The position numbers and the translations under genes are program-made. 64,000 bases of DNA, taken from positions 180,508-244,507 of the forward strand of contig NZ_KB898359.1 of the NCBI RefSeq assembly GCF_000377565.1, in the 5' to 3' direction. Under the pieces are notes generated by a model that had not been told where the DNA came from, did not search any database, and worked only from the letters and a program-made list of their open reading frames with translations. Positions within the stretch are counted from its first letter, which is position 1. Each line of letters opens with the position of its first letter. Below, in pieces: positions 51,287-60,546 of the stretch. The stretch is from Rhizobium sp. 2MFCol3.1. Lineage in GTDB: Bacteria > Pseudomonadota > Alphaproteobacteria > Rhizobiales > Rhizobiaceae.

Positions 51287-54200
51287 TTGGGCATCCAAAC
51301 CCGTACCAGCGACAACAGCTTGTCCACGTCGAGGGGCTTAGCCATGTAGTCATTTGCACCGGCTCCGATGCAGCGTTGCTGGTCGTCTGGCATTGCCTTC
51401 GCCGTCAGCGTGAGTATGGGCAGCTTTTTCCATGCGGGATTTTGGCGGATTGCGCGGGTGGCCGTCAGGCCGTCCATCACCGGCATCATCACGTCCATCA
51501 GCACGAGGTCTATCATCGAAGCATCGGGTTGAGAGGCCCTCTCAAGTGCGTTTATTGCCTCCTGCCCATTGCGGGCTATTTCTATAATCGCGCCACGAGG
51601 CTCGAGAATGTTAGTCAACGCATAGACATTTCGAACATCGTCTTCCACCACAAGAATACGACGACCCTCCAGGATGGAATCGCGATTGCGTGCTTTGCGG
51701 ATCATCTTTTGCTGTTCGTGCGGCAACTCGGAGATCACCTGATGCAGGAACAGGCTGACTTCATCGAGGAGACGTTCGGGTGACTTTGCGCCCTTTATAA
51801 TGATCGACTTGGAATAACGTCGCAGTCGCTGCTCATCGTCCTGCGATAGTTCTCGCCCGGTGTAAACGATAACCGGCGGAAACGCGTAGGCACTTTCCGC
51901 ACTCAAGGTCTCAAGAAGGGCGTAGCCTGAAGCATCAGGGAGCGACAGGTCGAGAACCATGCAGTCGACGGTGCCATCCTTGAGCACTTGCAAACACTCC
52001 CCGGCAGTCCCAACCGTCAGCGTTTCGACCCCGCGCGAACCGAGAAGTTTAGCAACCGCCTCGCGCTGCACTGGATCGTCCTCCACAATTAGGATACGTC
52101 TAACATCCTGTGCCAGTTTGAGCTCCAACTTCTCCAGCATTTCGACAAGTTGTTCGCGTTTGACCGGTTTGACCGCGTAGCCGACGGCACCCAGGGACAA
52201 CGCTGTTTCGCTATGATCCTCGGCAGAAATCATATGGATGGGCATGTGGCGGGTCTCGACGTCGTGCTTGAGGCGATCAAGCACCGCCAGGCCGGATTGA
52301 TCGGGCAAGCCGACGTCCAGGATGACCGCGTTCGGTCTGTACTCCTTGGCAAGCCTTAGCGCCTCTTCCGCCGTGCCGGCGACCAAAGCTTGGAAGCCCA
52401 TTTCGCGCGATAGATCTCTAACGATTGCCGCAAACGATGCATCATCTTCGATCACCAGCAAGACGCGCCTTGCGCTATCGAGCACGGCACGGTCGTCATC
52501 CAGGGCTCGCGCCCGTGGGGCCGCGGTTTGCATTCTGGCCGTTTGTTCAACCTGGTCGACCACGCCCGCAATCTGCGGCGTGAAGCGGGGCGTCACATCC
52601 GCCAGTGGAAGCAAGGCTCGCCCATGGCTTTGCGGCACGGTGACCGTGAAGGTACTACCTTTATCGGGCTGGCTTGCCAATTCTATTGTCCCACCAAGCA
52701 GCCGTAAGAGCTGGCGCGAGATCGAGAGACCGAGCCCCGTGCCACCATACCGGCGACTGATCGTGCCATCGGCCTGATGGAACGCCTCGAATATGCGCTG
52801 TTGCTGATCAGAGGGGATACCGATACCGGTGTCGGTGACAGCGAACGAAACCGCCTGCGCACCCTCCGCGGCAATCATGAGAGCGACGCTGCCCGACTGC
52901 GTGAATTTTATGGCATTCGAAAGTAAATTCTTGAGTATCTGCTCCAGGCGTAGCGGATCGGTCTCGATCGTCGCTGGGACATCCTGGGCATATTCAATTG
53001 TAAGAGCCAGTCCCTTTTCAAAGGCCAATGGTTGGAAGACCTGCCGTAGGTTGTTGGCAAGGCGCTCGATAACCACAGTCTCCGGCCGGACCTCCACATG
53101 ACCAGCTTCAATCTTCGATAAGTCGAGAATGTCATTGATCAGGTTTAGAAGGTCATTGCCTGATGACTGGATCGTCTGAGCGTATCTGACTTGGTCGGCA
53201 GTCAGGTTCTCGTCCGGGTTGTCTGCAAGCAGCTTTGCCAAAATCAACGAAGAGTTGAGTGGCGTCCTCAGCTCGTGAGACATGTTTGCGAGGAAGTCGG
53301 ACTTGTACTGGCTGGCCTGCTCAAGCTCTCTTGCCTTCAGTTCGACGGACGCGTTGACGCGCTCAAGATTGTCGCGCTGGAACTCGAGTTCCTGCGCCTG
53401 CTCTTCGAGCTGCGAATTAGTCTGTTCCAGCTCGGCCTGCTGCTGCTCCAGGCGGGTCTGCGTTTCTTTCAGCGCACGGCCTTGTTCCTCGAGCTCTTCG
53501 TTCGATACACGAAGTTCTTCACTCTGGGTCTGAAGTTCTTCCGACTGGCGCTGAGTTTCTTCAAGAAGGTCTTGTAAAGCGCTCCTATAGGCGGCAGATC
53601 GCACGGCGATGGCGACAGCCTCTGACGCCCGTTCCAGAAGTGTCTGTACCAGCGGGTCTACAGGGCGCAGAAAGCCAATCTCGATGACGGAATTTACCTT
53701 CCCATCGACCGTGCCTGGGAAAATTGCAAGATGACGAGGCTTATCCCTGCCAAGTGCCGAGCCAAAAACCAGGTATCCGTCGGGCACCTCGCCGAAGATC
53801 AGTGGTCGGCCTTGCGCCGCGGCCTGGCCTAGAAGGCCTTCACGCGGGCCAAAATGGTCTGGGATAGCTGCATTGACCGGTACACCAAAAGCGGCAATGC
53901 GCTTGAATTTGTCCTGGTCCATTGCAAAGGCCGCACCAGCTATTCCCCCCACATAGCTTATCAAGAATTCCAAGATGCTGTTGCCTAACTGATCGAGTGG
54001 CTGGTCCCCCATCATGGCGTTCGCCAGTCCAACCTGACCCGACTGCAACCAGTCTTCGCGTCGACGCGCTAACGTTGCCCGCCGGATGAGCGTCCCGATG
54101 ACCAAGGTCAGCACCATGCCGACCAGCCCAGATAATATTGTGCTCGTCAATGCTGTCTGCTGGGCACCTTTCATTTCCGCGATGCGCTGTAGGCGAACTT

Positions 54201-54729
54201 CCCCTTCGCGCTGTGCCATGGCGGATATCTGTGCGCGAATGGCATCCATCTCGATCTTGCCGCGATCCGAGTTCACGGCCGCCAAGGCCGCCTGCAACCC
54301 ATCGTTTCGACGCAGGTCTATTGTTTCCTTCAACTCGGCGAGCTTGGCATCGACGTGGTGCTTGAGGGTCGCAAGCCGCTCCGACTGGCCAGAATTTTCT
54401 CCCGTCAACCGATCAATGTCCTGCAACTTCGATGGTATTGACTGCAGCGCGGCATCAAACGGTGCGAGGTAGGTCTCGTTGGATGTCAGCAGAAAGCCGC
54501 GCTGCCCGGTTTCGGCGTCCTGCACTCGCGAGAGCAGCTCATCAAGTGCAACGATTGCTACATGGGTCTGAACGATTCGCTGATTACTCTCTTCCAACGT
54601 CTGAAGATTGAGAAAGGCGATGAGACCGCTGATTACAAAGAAGACAAGCGTGCCCGCCAGTCCGATCGCGACGCCAGGATCGAGGCCCAAGGATGCTTTC
54701 TTCTGTTCAGAGGCAGGCGTATTTTTCAT
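51283..54729 (-). CDS. CHASE3-GAF hybrid histidine kinase with three receiver domains
   Basis: A 1148-residue inner-membrane hybrid kinase. TM1 near 25-45, a CHASE3 periplasmic domain (TLEESNQRIVQTHVAIVALD, VQDAETGQRGFLLTSNE), TM2 near 200-218, a GAF domain (about 240-380), then a long heptad coiled coil. The HisKA box SHELRTPLN has His485; HATPase motifs are NLLSNAIKFT, TDTGIGI and GGTGLGLSI. Three receivers follow (LLVIEDD, ILIVEDD, ILVVEDD), each with a candidate phosphoacceptor Asp. First gene of a four-gene coupled operon with CheR, CheB and receiver-HWE kinase. Signal unknown. Confidence 0.95.
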   Translation of the reverse strand: MKNTPASEQKKASLGLDPGVAIGLAGTLVFFVISGLIAFLNLQTLEESNQRIVQTHVAIVALDELLSRVQDAETGQRGFLLTSNETYLAPFDAALQSIPSKLQDIDRLTGENSGQSERLATLKHHVDAKLAELKETIDLRRNDGLQAALAAVNSDRGKIEMDAIRAQISAMAQREGEVRLQRIAEMKGAQQTALTSTILSGLVGMVLTLVIGTLIRRATLARRREDWLQSGQVGLANAMMGDQPLDQLGNSILEFLISYVGGIAGAAFAMDQDKFKRIAAFGVPVNAAIPDHFGPREGLLGQAAAQGRPLIFGEVPDGYLVFGSALGRDKPRHLAIFPGTVDGKVNSVIEIGFLRPVDPLVQTLLERASEAVAIAVRSAAYRSALQDLLEETQRQSEELQTQSEELRVSNEELEEQGRALKETQTRLEQQQAELEQTNSQLEEQAQELEFQRDNLERVNASVELKARELEQASQYKSDFLANMSHELRTPLNSSLILAKLLADNPDENLTADQVRYAQTIQSSGNDLLNLINDILDLSKIEAGHVEVRPETVVIERLANNLRQVFQPLAFEKGLALTIEYAQDVPATIETDPLRLEQILKNLLSNAIKFTQSGSVALMIAAEGAQAVSFAVTDTGIGIPSDQQQRIFEAFHQADGTISRRYGGTGLGLSISRQLLRLLGGTIELASQPDKGSTFTVTVPQSHGRALLPLADVTPRFTPQIAGVVDQVEQTARMQTAAPRARALDDDRAVLDSARRVLLVIEDDASFAAIVRDLSREMGFQALVAGTAEEALRLAKEYRPNAVILDVGLPDQSGLAVLDRLKHDVETRHMPIHMISAEDHSETALSLGAVGYAVKPVKREQLVEMLEKLELKLAQDVRRILIVEDDPVQREAVAKLLGSRGVETLTVGTAGECLQVLKDGTVDCMVLDLSLPDASGYALLETLSAESAYAFPPVIVYTGRELSQDDEQRLRRYSKSIIIKGAKSPERLLDEVSLFLHQVISELPHEQQKMIRKARNRDSILEGRRILVVEDDVRNVYALTNILEPRGAIIEIARNGQEAINALERASQPDASMIDLVLMDVMMPVMDGLTATRAIRQNPAWKKLPILTLTAKAMPDDQQRCIGAGANDYMAKPLDVDKLLSLVRVWMPK

Positions 54730-55532
54730 CAAAATCTCGCAATGTTGGTGGCACGTCACGAACCCATTACTCGCGGCACATTCTCATAGGCAAAGACAGA
54801 CCCGTTGTCGAATTAAAGAGCACGAGGAGGAAATCGGGCGTCCGGGACATATCGCTAGAGCGGAGCTCACGTTTGCGAGTTCCTCTAACCAGGCTTGCAG
54901 CGCCAATCTCGACCGTCATTTGTGGTCCAGGGCCGGTTTGCCGTCCTCGCAGCGGGTGGATAGCGCGAACACGAGTGCCGGCCCTTCACTAGACGGCCAG
55001 GAGGGAGACCCGCGCGGCGCTACAGGTCGACACGTAGCCTTTCTTCGTTTCCGGCATGTCTCAAATCGCTTCTTGGCCTCAGTGATGATGGGCACGAATG
55101 TTCGGTAGCTGCAGTGGCGCAGATCCCAAGGTCGTGGCATATCCACTCGAAGCTCCATGTCGCTATCGGCCCTGCTGCGTTTGCGAGCCTTGAACTGGTT
55201 TTCGAGGTATTTGAGCCATTTGACGACCTGCTGGCGACCGGCAGTTGATTGTGCCGTGCAACTGGCTTCTTTGCCTCGCAGTCCAATCGACTGGTTAATC
55301 GTTTCACTCGATCAGAGGTCCATGAATTCACAGGCGACCTGCTCGGCAGCTTGTGGCGGGATTTCACATAGATCTTCTTTGGAGGGCGGCTGACTTGCGC
55401 TGTTTGGTGCCGCTGCTCAAGCCTTTGGAACAGTTCCTTATGTTTTGAAACTTTCTTCCCGCGGATGACGTTCCTGCTCTCGAGGCCCAAACGACGCGGA
55501 GCGTGGCCGAGAAGAACCGCCAAAGGACTCCC
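54730..55532. other. Gene-poor stretch with coding-like minus-strand frame
   Basis: About 800 bp between the hybrid kinase and the polyketide operon. A minus-strand frame at about 54916-55280 reads VVKWLKYLENQFKARKRSR, MELRVDMPRPWDLRHCSYR and TFVPIITEAKKRFETCRKR, which looks protein-like but has no start with a ribosome site; a second frame at 55300-55450 reads KELFQRLEQRHQ. A GGAAC-N19-TT motif near 55446-55470 points toward them. Possibly one decayed gene. Not called as a gene. Confidence 0.35.
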
Positions 55533-56585
55533 ATGCCCCCATCCGTGAAATTGGTCTCGATTGGAACCGCCCTGCCCCCGTACTTGATTGACCAGCGTGA
55601 TGCTGCTCTTGCTTCACACAAGGCTTTCTCGTCTCGCTTTGGCGACTTCGAGCGCCTGGCCAAAGTCTTCGAGAGCTCGGGCATTAGCCGGCGCTACGGC
55701 GTGCGACCTATCGACTGGTACCTCAACACGTCAGGATGGCCAGCCAAAAACACGGCTTTCATCGAGGGTGCGAGCGCACTTTTTGTTGATGCGGCAACCC
55801 GTGCGCTTGAAGTTGCCCAGCTCGCCGCGTCGGATGTCGATACCGTTGTGACTGTCTCGTCGACCGGCATCGCGACGCCCAGCCTGGAAGCGCGCGTTTT
55901 TGAGACGATGGGCTTTCGCGAGGACATTGAGCGCGTGCCCGTGTTCGGCCTGGGTTGCGCGGGCGGCGTTTCGGGTTTGTCGATCGCGTCGCGACTGGCG
56001 GCGTCGCGACCCGGTTCTGTCGTGCTGCTCGTCGCCGTGGAGACCTGCACGCTCGCGTTCCGCTTGGATAAACTCACAAAGGCGAACATCGTCGCCACCG
56101 CACTTTTCGGCGACGGAGCCGCCGCTTGTATTGTCAAGGCAGGCGAATATGGATTAGCGGAAATAGACATGAGCGGGCAGCACACTTGGCCCGACACCCT
56201 CGACATAATGGGATGGAGTGTCGACCCCGAAGGTCTCGGTGTGATTTTCGATCGCGCTATTCCGCCATTCGCGCAAGGCAATCTTCGTCCGGCGATTAAA
56301 ACCATCTTATCGAGGTCCAACCTTGCCTTGCATGATATCGATCGCTTTGCGTGTCATCCAGGCGGCGCAAAGGTGATCGATGCCCTGGAATCCGCGCTGA
56401 AACTCGATCGGGGAACACTGGACCACGAAAGGCAAGTTCTACGAGAGTACGGCAACATGTCATCGCCGACCGCTCTGTTCGTTCTTGAAAGGGTCATTGC
56501 GGCAGGTCAGCCGCAGCGCACATTGCTAACGGCCATGGGACCGGGTTTTACGCTAAGCTGCGTGTCGTTGAAGGCCATGGCATGA
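55533..56585 (+). CDS. Type III polyketide synthase (chalcone-synthase-like)
   Basis: A 350-residue cytoplasmic enzyme that condenses malonyl-CoA onto an acyl starter. The catalytic triad is present: Cys142 in GLGCAGGVSGL, His275 in CHPGGAKVIDALE and Asn308 in YGNMSSPTALF. Length and the C-terminal GPGFTLSCVSL agree with bacterial type III synthases that make alkylpyrones or alkylresorcinols. ATG at 55533 follows AAAGGACTCCC; a GTG 30 bases upstream is less likely. It overlaps the methyltransferase gene (ATGA). Product is inferred to be a small aromatic or pyrone that is then methylated and exported. Confidence 0.94.
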   Translation: MPPSVKLVSIGTALPPYLIDQRDAALASHKAFSSRFGDFERLAKVFESSGISRRYGVRPIDWYLNTSGWPAKNTAFIEGASALFVDAATRALEVAQLAASDVDTVVTVSSTGIATPSLEARVFETMGFREDIERVPVFGLGCAGGVSGLSIASRLAASRPGSVVLLVAVETCTLAFRLDKLTKANIVATALFGDGAAACIVKAGEYGLAEIDMSGQHTWPDTLDIMGWSVDPEGLGVIFDRAIPPFAQGNLRPAIKTILSRSNLALHDIDRFACHPGGAKVIDALESALKLDRGTLDHERQVLREYGNMSSPTALFVLERVIAAGQPQRTLLTAMGPGFTLSCVSLKAMA

Positions 56586-57079
56586 CCTGGTCGTCTATGT
56601 TGTTATTGGCGGTCACTGTGGAGCGGGTCGGTGAACTCTGGTTCGCGCGACGCAACACCAAAGCTTTGCTTTCAAAGGGTGGCAGGGAGATTGGCAAAGA
56701 ACATTATAGCCTGATCGTCGCGCTTCATACGTTGTGGCTGTCCAGCCTTTGGGTTTGGGCATGGAATGTGCGGGTTCACCCTATTGGGCTCGGTGTGTTT
56801 GTGTGTCTGCAGGCATTGCGGTTTTGGACGCTTGCCACACTCGGGAAACGTTGGACGACACGCATTATCGTTGTTCCTGGCGAGACGCTGGTGGCTGCCG
56901 GTCCCTACCGCTTCATTCGCCATCCCAATTACCTGGTCGTCATCGGCGAGATCGCGGTGCTTCCACTCTGTCTTGGCCAACCGCTCCATGCGCTGGTATT
57001 CTCCATCGCCAACGCACTCGTTCTAACGGTCAGGATCAAGACCGAGAACGCGGCCCTTTCGGGATCTCGACATGTCTGA
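56582..57079 (+). CDS. Isoprenylcysteine-carboxyl-methyltransferase-family membrane enzyme
   Basis: A 165-residue membrane methyltransferase of the ICMT family. Four hydrophobic segments lead to the SAM-binding signature GPYRFIRHPNYLVVIGEI with the conserved RHPxY. Bacterial members beside type III synthases (BpsB with BpsA in Bacillus subtilis) O-methylate alkylpyrones (known). Its start overlaps the synthase stop and its end overlaps the exporter start by 8 bases, so the three are translated together. Confidence 0.92.
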   Translation: MTWSSMLLLAVTVERVGELWFARRNTKALLSKGGREIGKEHYSLIVALHTLWLSSLWVWAWNVRVHPIGLGVFVCLQALRFWTLATLGKRWTTRIIVVPGETLVAAGPYRFIRHPNYLVVIGEIAVLPLCLGQPLHALVFSIANALVLTVRIKTENAALSGSRHV

Positions 57080-58628
57080 CACCACTGATCATTCGCCAGC
57101 ACTTCGAACATCCGTTTCGGTGTGGATCGGATTTGTCGCGATGTGCGCGGGCATGTTCCTGGCGATCCTTGACGTCCAGGTCGTGGCGACATCGCTTCCG
57201 ACTATACAGTCGGCGCTCGAAATCGATCCTGACAGGCTGAGCTGGATCCAGACCGCTTATCTGATCGCTGAGGTCGTCGCCATCCCGCTGACCGGTTTTT
57301 TCACCCGGTTGCTGACCATGCGCTGGTTGTTTGTAGGATCACTCATCGTTTTCGTCATCGCTTCCGCTGGATGCGCAGCTAGCGGCGAATTCGGCGAGCT
57401 CGTCACCTTTCGGGTTCTTCAGGGATTTTCCGGGGGAACGTTGATACCCTCGGTCTTTTCCGCAGTCTTCATCCTCTTCCCCAATAAGCGCCAAGCGTTG
57501 GCGACGACGATCGCGGGCGTGCTTGCTGTCCTCGCACCCACTGTTGGACCGATTGCGGGCGGGTGGCTGACCCATACTTATTCATGGCATTGGCTCTTCC
57601 TGATCAACCTCGCGCCGGGACTAGTCGCCGCCACGGTTGCGTCGCGGACCCTGCCGCGCCACAAGGTCGATCCGTCAGCACTTCGAGGCTTCGACTGGGT
57701 GTCCCTGCTGTGCATGGCCGGCTGTCTCGCCACCTTGGAAATCGGCCTGAAGGAAGCGCCGACAAACGGGTGGATTTCCCTTTACGTGATCGGTTGCTTG
57801 AGCTGCGCTTTCATCGCTGGATCGCTTTTCGCCTGGCGTTCCACAATGCGCTCACGACCTCTCGTTGAGCTCGGCAACTTCGGGGACCGTAATTTTCTCG
57901 TTGGCTCGATCCTGAGCTTCGTTCTTGGTATCGGGCTGTTCGGCTCGGTGTATCTCATGCCAGTCTTCCTGGCATTTGTCAGGGGACACGACGCCTTGGA
58001 AATCGGTATGGTTATGCTGGTCACGGGCATTGCTCAACTCGTTACCGCGCCAATGGCTGTGGCGTTAGAAAAGAGAACCGACCCACGCCTGTTGTCAGCA
58101 TGCGGATTTGCCCTGTTTGCGGTTGGCCTCGCAATGAGCGCATACCAGGATCCACGATCTGATTATGATGCGATGTTTTGGCCGCAGATCGTTCGCGGCG
58201 TCGCTATCATGTTTTGCCTTTTGCCGCCCACTCGTCTGGCCCTCGGCACGCTACCGCCCAATCGTGTTCCAGATGCTAGCGGCCTTTTCAACTTGATGCG
58301 CAACCTCGGAGGCGCGATCGGGATCGCCTTGATAGACACGATCATCTACACCCGTTCCGAGGCCCTGGGGCAAAAGCTTTGGAAGGGCCTAGAGAATGGC
58401 GACAAAAACATCGCCGATTTTATTGGAGCTCCAATTGACATCGTCACCGCGCATCAGTCCGGCGGGTTCGACGCGGAACAGACTGCCGTGCTCGATCCGC
58501 TCGTTCAGACCGCAGGAACTGTCCAGGCGATCAACGAGGCTTGGCTTCTCGTCGCTATTTTGACTGCCTGCGCGATCATCGCTGTAGCGTTCGCGCAGCG
58601 TGTTTCAACCGAAAACAACACCGCATAG
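57072..58628 (+). CDS. DHA2-family MFS exporter of the polyketide operon
   Basis: A 518-residue inner-membrane antiporter with about 14 helices. Family motifs are LAILDVQVVATSLPTIQSAL, SWIQTAYLIAEVVAIPLTGF, the motif-C AVLAPTVGPIAGGWL and GLFNLMRNLGGAIGIALIDT. It starts inside the methyltransferase gene. A role in exporting the methylated polyketide, or in self-protection, follows from position. It has no paired HlyD adaptor, unlike the EmrAB pair at 34-37 kb. Confidence 0.92.
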   Translation: MSDTTDHSPALRTSVSVWIGFVAMCAGMFLAILDVQVVATSLPTIQSALEIDPDRLSWIQTAYLIAEVVAIPLTGFFTRLLTMRWLFVGSLIVFVIASAGCAASGEFGELVTFRVLQGFSGGTLIPSVFSAVFILFPNKRQALATTIAGVLAVLAPTVGPIAGGWLTHTYSWHWLFLINLAPGLVAATVASRTLPRHKVDPSALRGFDWVSLLCMAGCLATLEIGLKEAPTNGWISLYVIGCLSCAFIAGSLFAWRSTMRSRPLVELGNFGDRNFLVGSILSFVLGIGLFGSVYLMPVFLAFVRGHDALEIGMVMLVTGIAQLVTAPMAVALEKRTDPRLLSACGFALFAVGLAMSAYQDPRSDYDAMFWPQIVRGVAIMFCLLPPTRLALGTLPPNRVPDASGLFNLMRNLGGAIGIALIDTIIYTRSEALGQKLWKGLENGDKNIADFIGAPIDIVTAHQSGGFDAEQTAVLDPLVQTAGTVQAINEAWLLVAILTACAIIAVAFAQRVSTENNTA

Positions 58629-58670
58629 CCAGTCTCGCTCGATGGTCATAGGCATCCACGCCTCTTTTGC

Positions 58671-59333
58671 TCAATTCGGGCGGCAAACGACGGGGACGGC
58701 ATCCTCGACTGCCGATGTCGGCGTGAGTGTGGCTCTGATTTGATCGATCTTTCCCTCGGCCTCACCGACACCAAGGATAGACTTGGCCCTCTGGAGTGCG
58801 ACGGAGCCCCCAGTCGTCGTTGCCAATGCGAGCGCGTCTTGCAGCGCCTGGTCCCCGAGGATTGGATCATTCTCGGACGGCTCGATCCCGTTATCGAGTT
58901 CGTATTGGGCATAGGCAACGGCGTAAGCTGAGATCGCTTTCATTCGTGGATCAGACGTATGAAGATAGGCTTTGTAGTTGCGATTGAGAGAGTTCAATCC
59001 AGCTAGCTCGGCGGACGCCTTGCGTTCTTTCGTGGTTAAAGATGTCGCCCGCTCAGCCTTGCTGCCCCGCGGATGATCACTAGCCTCGCGCGACTTGCCT
59101 TTCGCGATACTGCCTCGCGATGGCGAGGTGCCGTGTGCAGAGCTCCCGGCCTGGCCACCGCTGTTGCCATGACTTGCGCCTCCATAGCCGCCGCCGCCTC
59201 CATGGCCACCGCCATTACCCCCACCATTTCCGTCCTTCGCCATGGCAGTGCAAGCAAAGCCCGCAACAGCGAGGGGGACCGCGCAGACAGCAAGGGATAG
59301 GGCAGTCATCGAAGCCAGAATGGTGATGCGCAT
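58671..59333 (-). CDS. Exported Gly-rich hypothetical protein
   Basis: A 220-residue protein with a signal peptide (about 1-32, cleavage near TAMA-K). Then a Gly/Asn/Ser-rich segment (DGNGGGNGGGHGGGGGYGG), a basic linker, and a helical domain ELAGLNSLNRNYKAYLHTSD, DPRMKAISAYAVAYAQYELD ending VVCRPN. GGAGGAAACG precedes the ATG. The C-terminal helical part recurs in rhizobial exported proteins of unknown role. Possibly envelope-associated; no name given. Confidence 0.75.
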   Translation of the reverse strand: MRITILASMTALSLAVCAVPLAVAGFACTAMAKDGNGGGNGGGHGGGGGYGGASHGNSGGQAGSSAHGTSPSRGSIAKGKSREASDHPRGSKAERATSLTTKERKASAELAGLNSLNRNYKAYLHTSDPRMKAISAYAVAYAQYELDNGIEPSENDPILGDQALQDALALATTTGGSVALQRAKSILGVGEAEGKIDQIRATLTPTSAVEDAVPVVCRPN

Positions 59334-59585
59334 CGTTTCCTCCAGGTGAGCCGCCAGCAGGACGTCTCATTACCGTTCAAGATTGATTTCAACGCTAACG
59401 GATCATCGCTGATCATACATCGGACGGAGGTCTGATGTCGTGGGGAGGAACGAACGCCGATGACCCCGACCCAACTGCTGGCATTGCAGCGGGCCTTTGG
59501 TATCGGCTTTCGAACACAAGATGCAATCGACGGCTACGTTGTTAAGTGCGCGGTGGCCACTGACAGAAGATAGCTTGGGCACACT

Positions 59586-59903
59586 CTAAGTTGGACGGTG
59601 TCGCGCGCGCATCCGAAAGTGATAGAGCGTCACGGCAATGGCGAATGCTGTGGCCCATCGCCAATAGTGACGACCAGATGCTTGCTCCCCTCGGTTCGGC
59701 TGGGTAACACCACGGACGACATGGAGCTGTGATCGAAGATCAGAGACCTCCTTGCGAAGCCAGGCGGCCTCTCGTTCAAGGTCTTTGAGATCGCCTTGAA
59801 GGTCGCCAGCTGTCCCAATCGCCTCCGCATCATCGGAGATCTCAGCGAGGTGCTCCTCGAGTTCAGCTCGGCTTTTGAAACCTCTTAATCGCGTATCTGT
59901 CAT
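59586..59903 (-). CDS. Small coiled-coil protein with C-terminal membrane anchor
   Basis: A 105-residue protein. Residues 10-65 form a charged coiled coil (ELEEHLAEISDDAEAI, LKDLEREAAWLRKEVSDLRS), and a hydrophobic helix WRWATAFAIAVTLYHF anchors the C-terminus. The layout recalls DUF883/ElaB-type stress proteins, but identity is uncertain. A GGAAC 230 bp upstream has no fitting -10. Confidence 0.6.
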   Translation of the reverse strand: MTDTRLRGFKSRAELEEHLAEISDDAEAIGTAGDLQGDLKDLEREAAWLRKEVSDLRSQLHVVRGVTQPNRGEQASGRHYWRWATAFAIAVTLYHFRMRARHRPT

Positions 59904-60273
59904 CGCTATCGTCCTTAGGTGCTGTCATCTGAAAACGGAACGTGCGACCATGCAAAAAGATGCAGGATAGTGATGCAGGATAGTGTGCTTTTGTCGGCCT
60001 CGCATAAGCCGGCAGCCTCACATTCCCGCCTCGCTTCCACTTAACGTAAAAATCGACACGTGCACGCGTCAAACGTATCGGATTCTCCAAAGTGGATCGA
60101 TCGTCACGGAGCGAGGTATCAGCGTTGAAAGTTCCAAGTGCATTTAAAGTCACAACATTCCCAAGATCAGTTGTGCTTCATCTGAGCTTGGCGCCGCAAC
60201 AGCAGCGATTTCTTTGCAGTCTGGCATTCGAGTTGACTGCGCCATCGAAGTTATAGGCAAAGAGACATTGGGC
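59904..60273. other. Intergenic stretch, no gene seen
   Basis: About 370 bp between the coiled-coil and BON-domain genes, both on the minus strand. No convincing frame or motif. Confidence 0.4.
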
Positions 60274-60546
60274 TTAGTGAGTGGGATAGTGGCTCAACAT
60301 TCGATCGTGAACGTTTCCAAATCCAACGACCATCGCCGCAATCGCAATCGCCCTGTCACGATGAGCCGTATTCGAGATGTAACCCTCCAATATCACAATT
60401 GGGCCGATCATCTGAACCTTGATCGCGCTGCTGTCAATGTCAGGCTCGGCGGAAAGTGCCGCCCGAATAGTTGCAATCGTTGACGCCGAACCATGACCTT
60501 GCAAGCACCAATCTTCATGGGTGAAGCTATCGGAACCAAATCTCAT
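60274..60546 (-). CDS. BON-domain protein, 90 residues
   Basis: A small single-BON protein. The domain reads STIATIRAALSAEPDIDSSA, IKVQMIGPIVILEGYISNTA and HRDRAIAIAAMVVGFGNVHD, matching the beta-alpha-beta-beta-alpha fold with the conserved Gly in L-x-G. No signal peptide is seen, unlike OsmY. ATG at 60546 follows AAAGG. A stress-type promoter motif is 54-78 bp upstream. BON proteins are frequent general-stress targets in rhizobia (known). Confidence 0.8.
   Translation of the reverse strand: MRFGSDSFTHEDWCLQGHGSASTIATIRAALSAEPDIDSSAIKVQMIGPIVILEGYISNTAHRDRAIAIAAMVVGFGNVHDRMLSHYPTH

Noticed and set aside
59460..59573. 37-codon plus-strand frame
   Set aside because: The ribosome site is too distant (about 12 bases), and the short peptide has no recognisable features.
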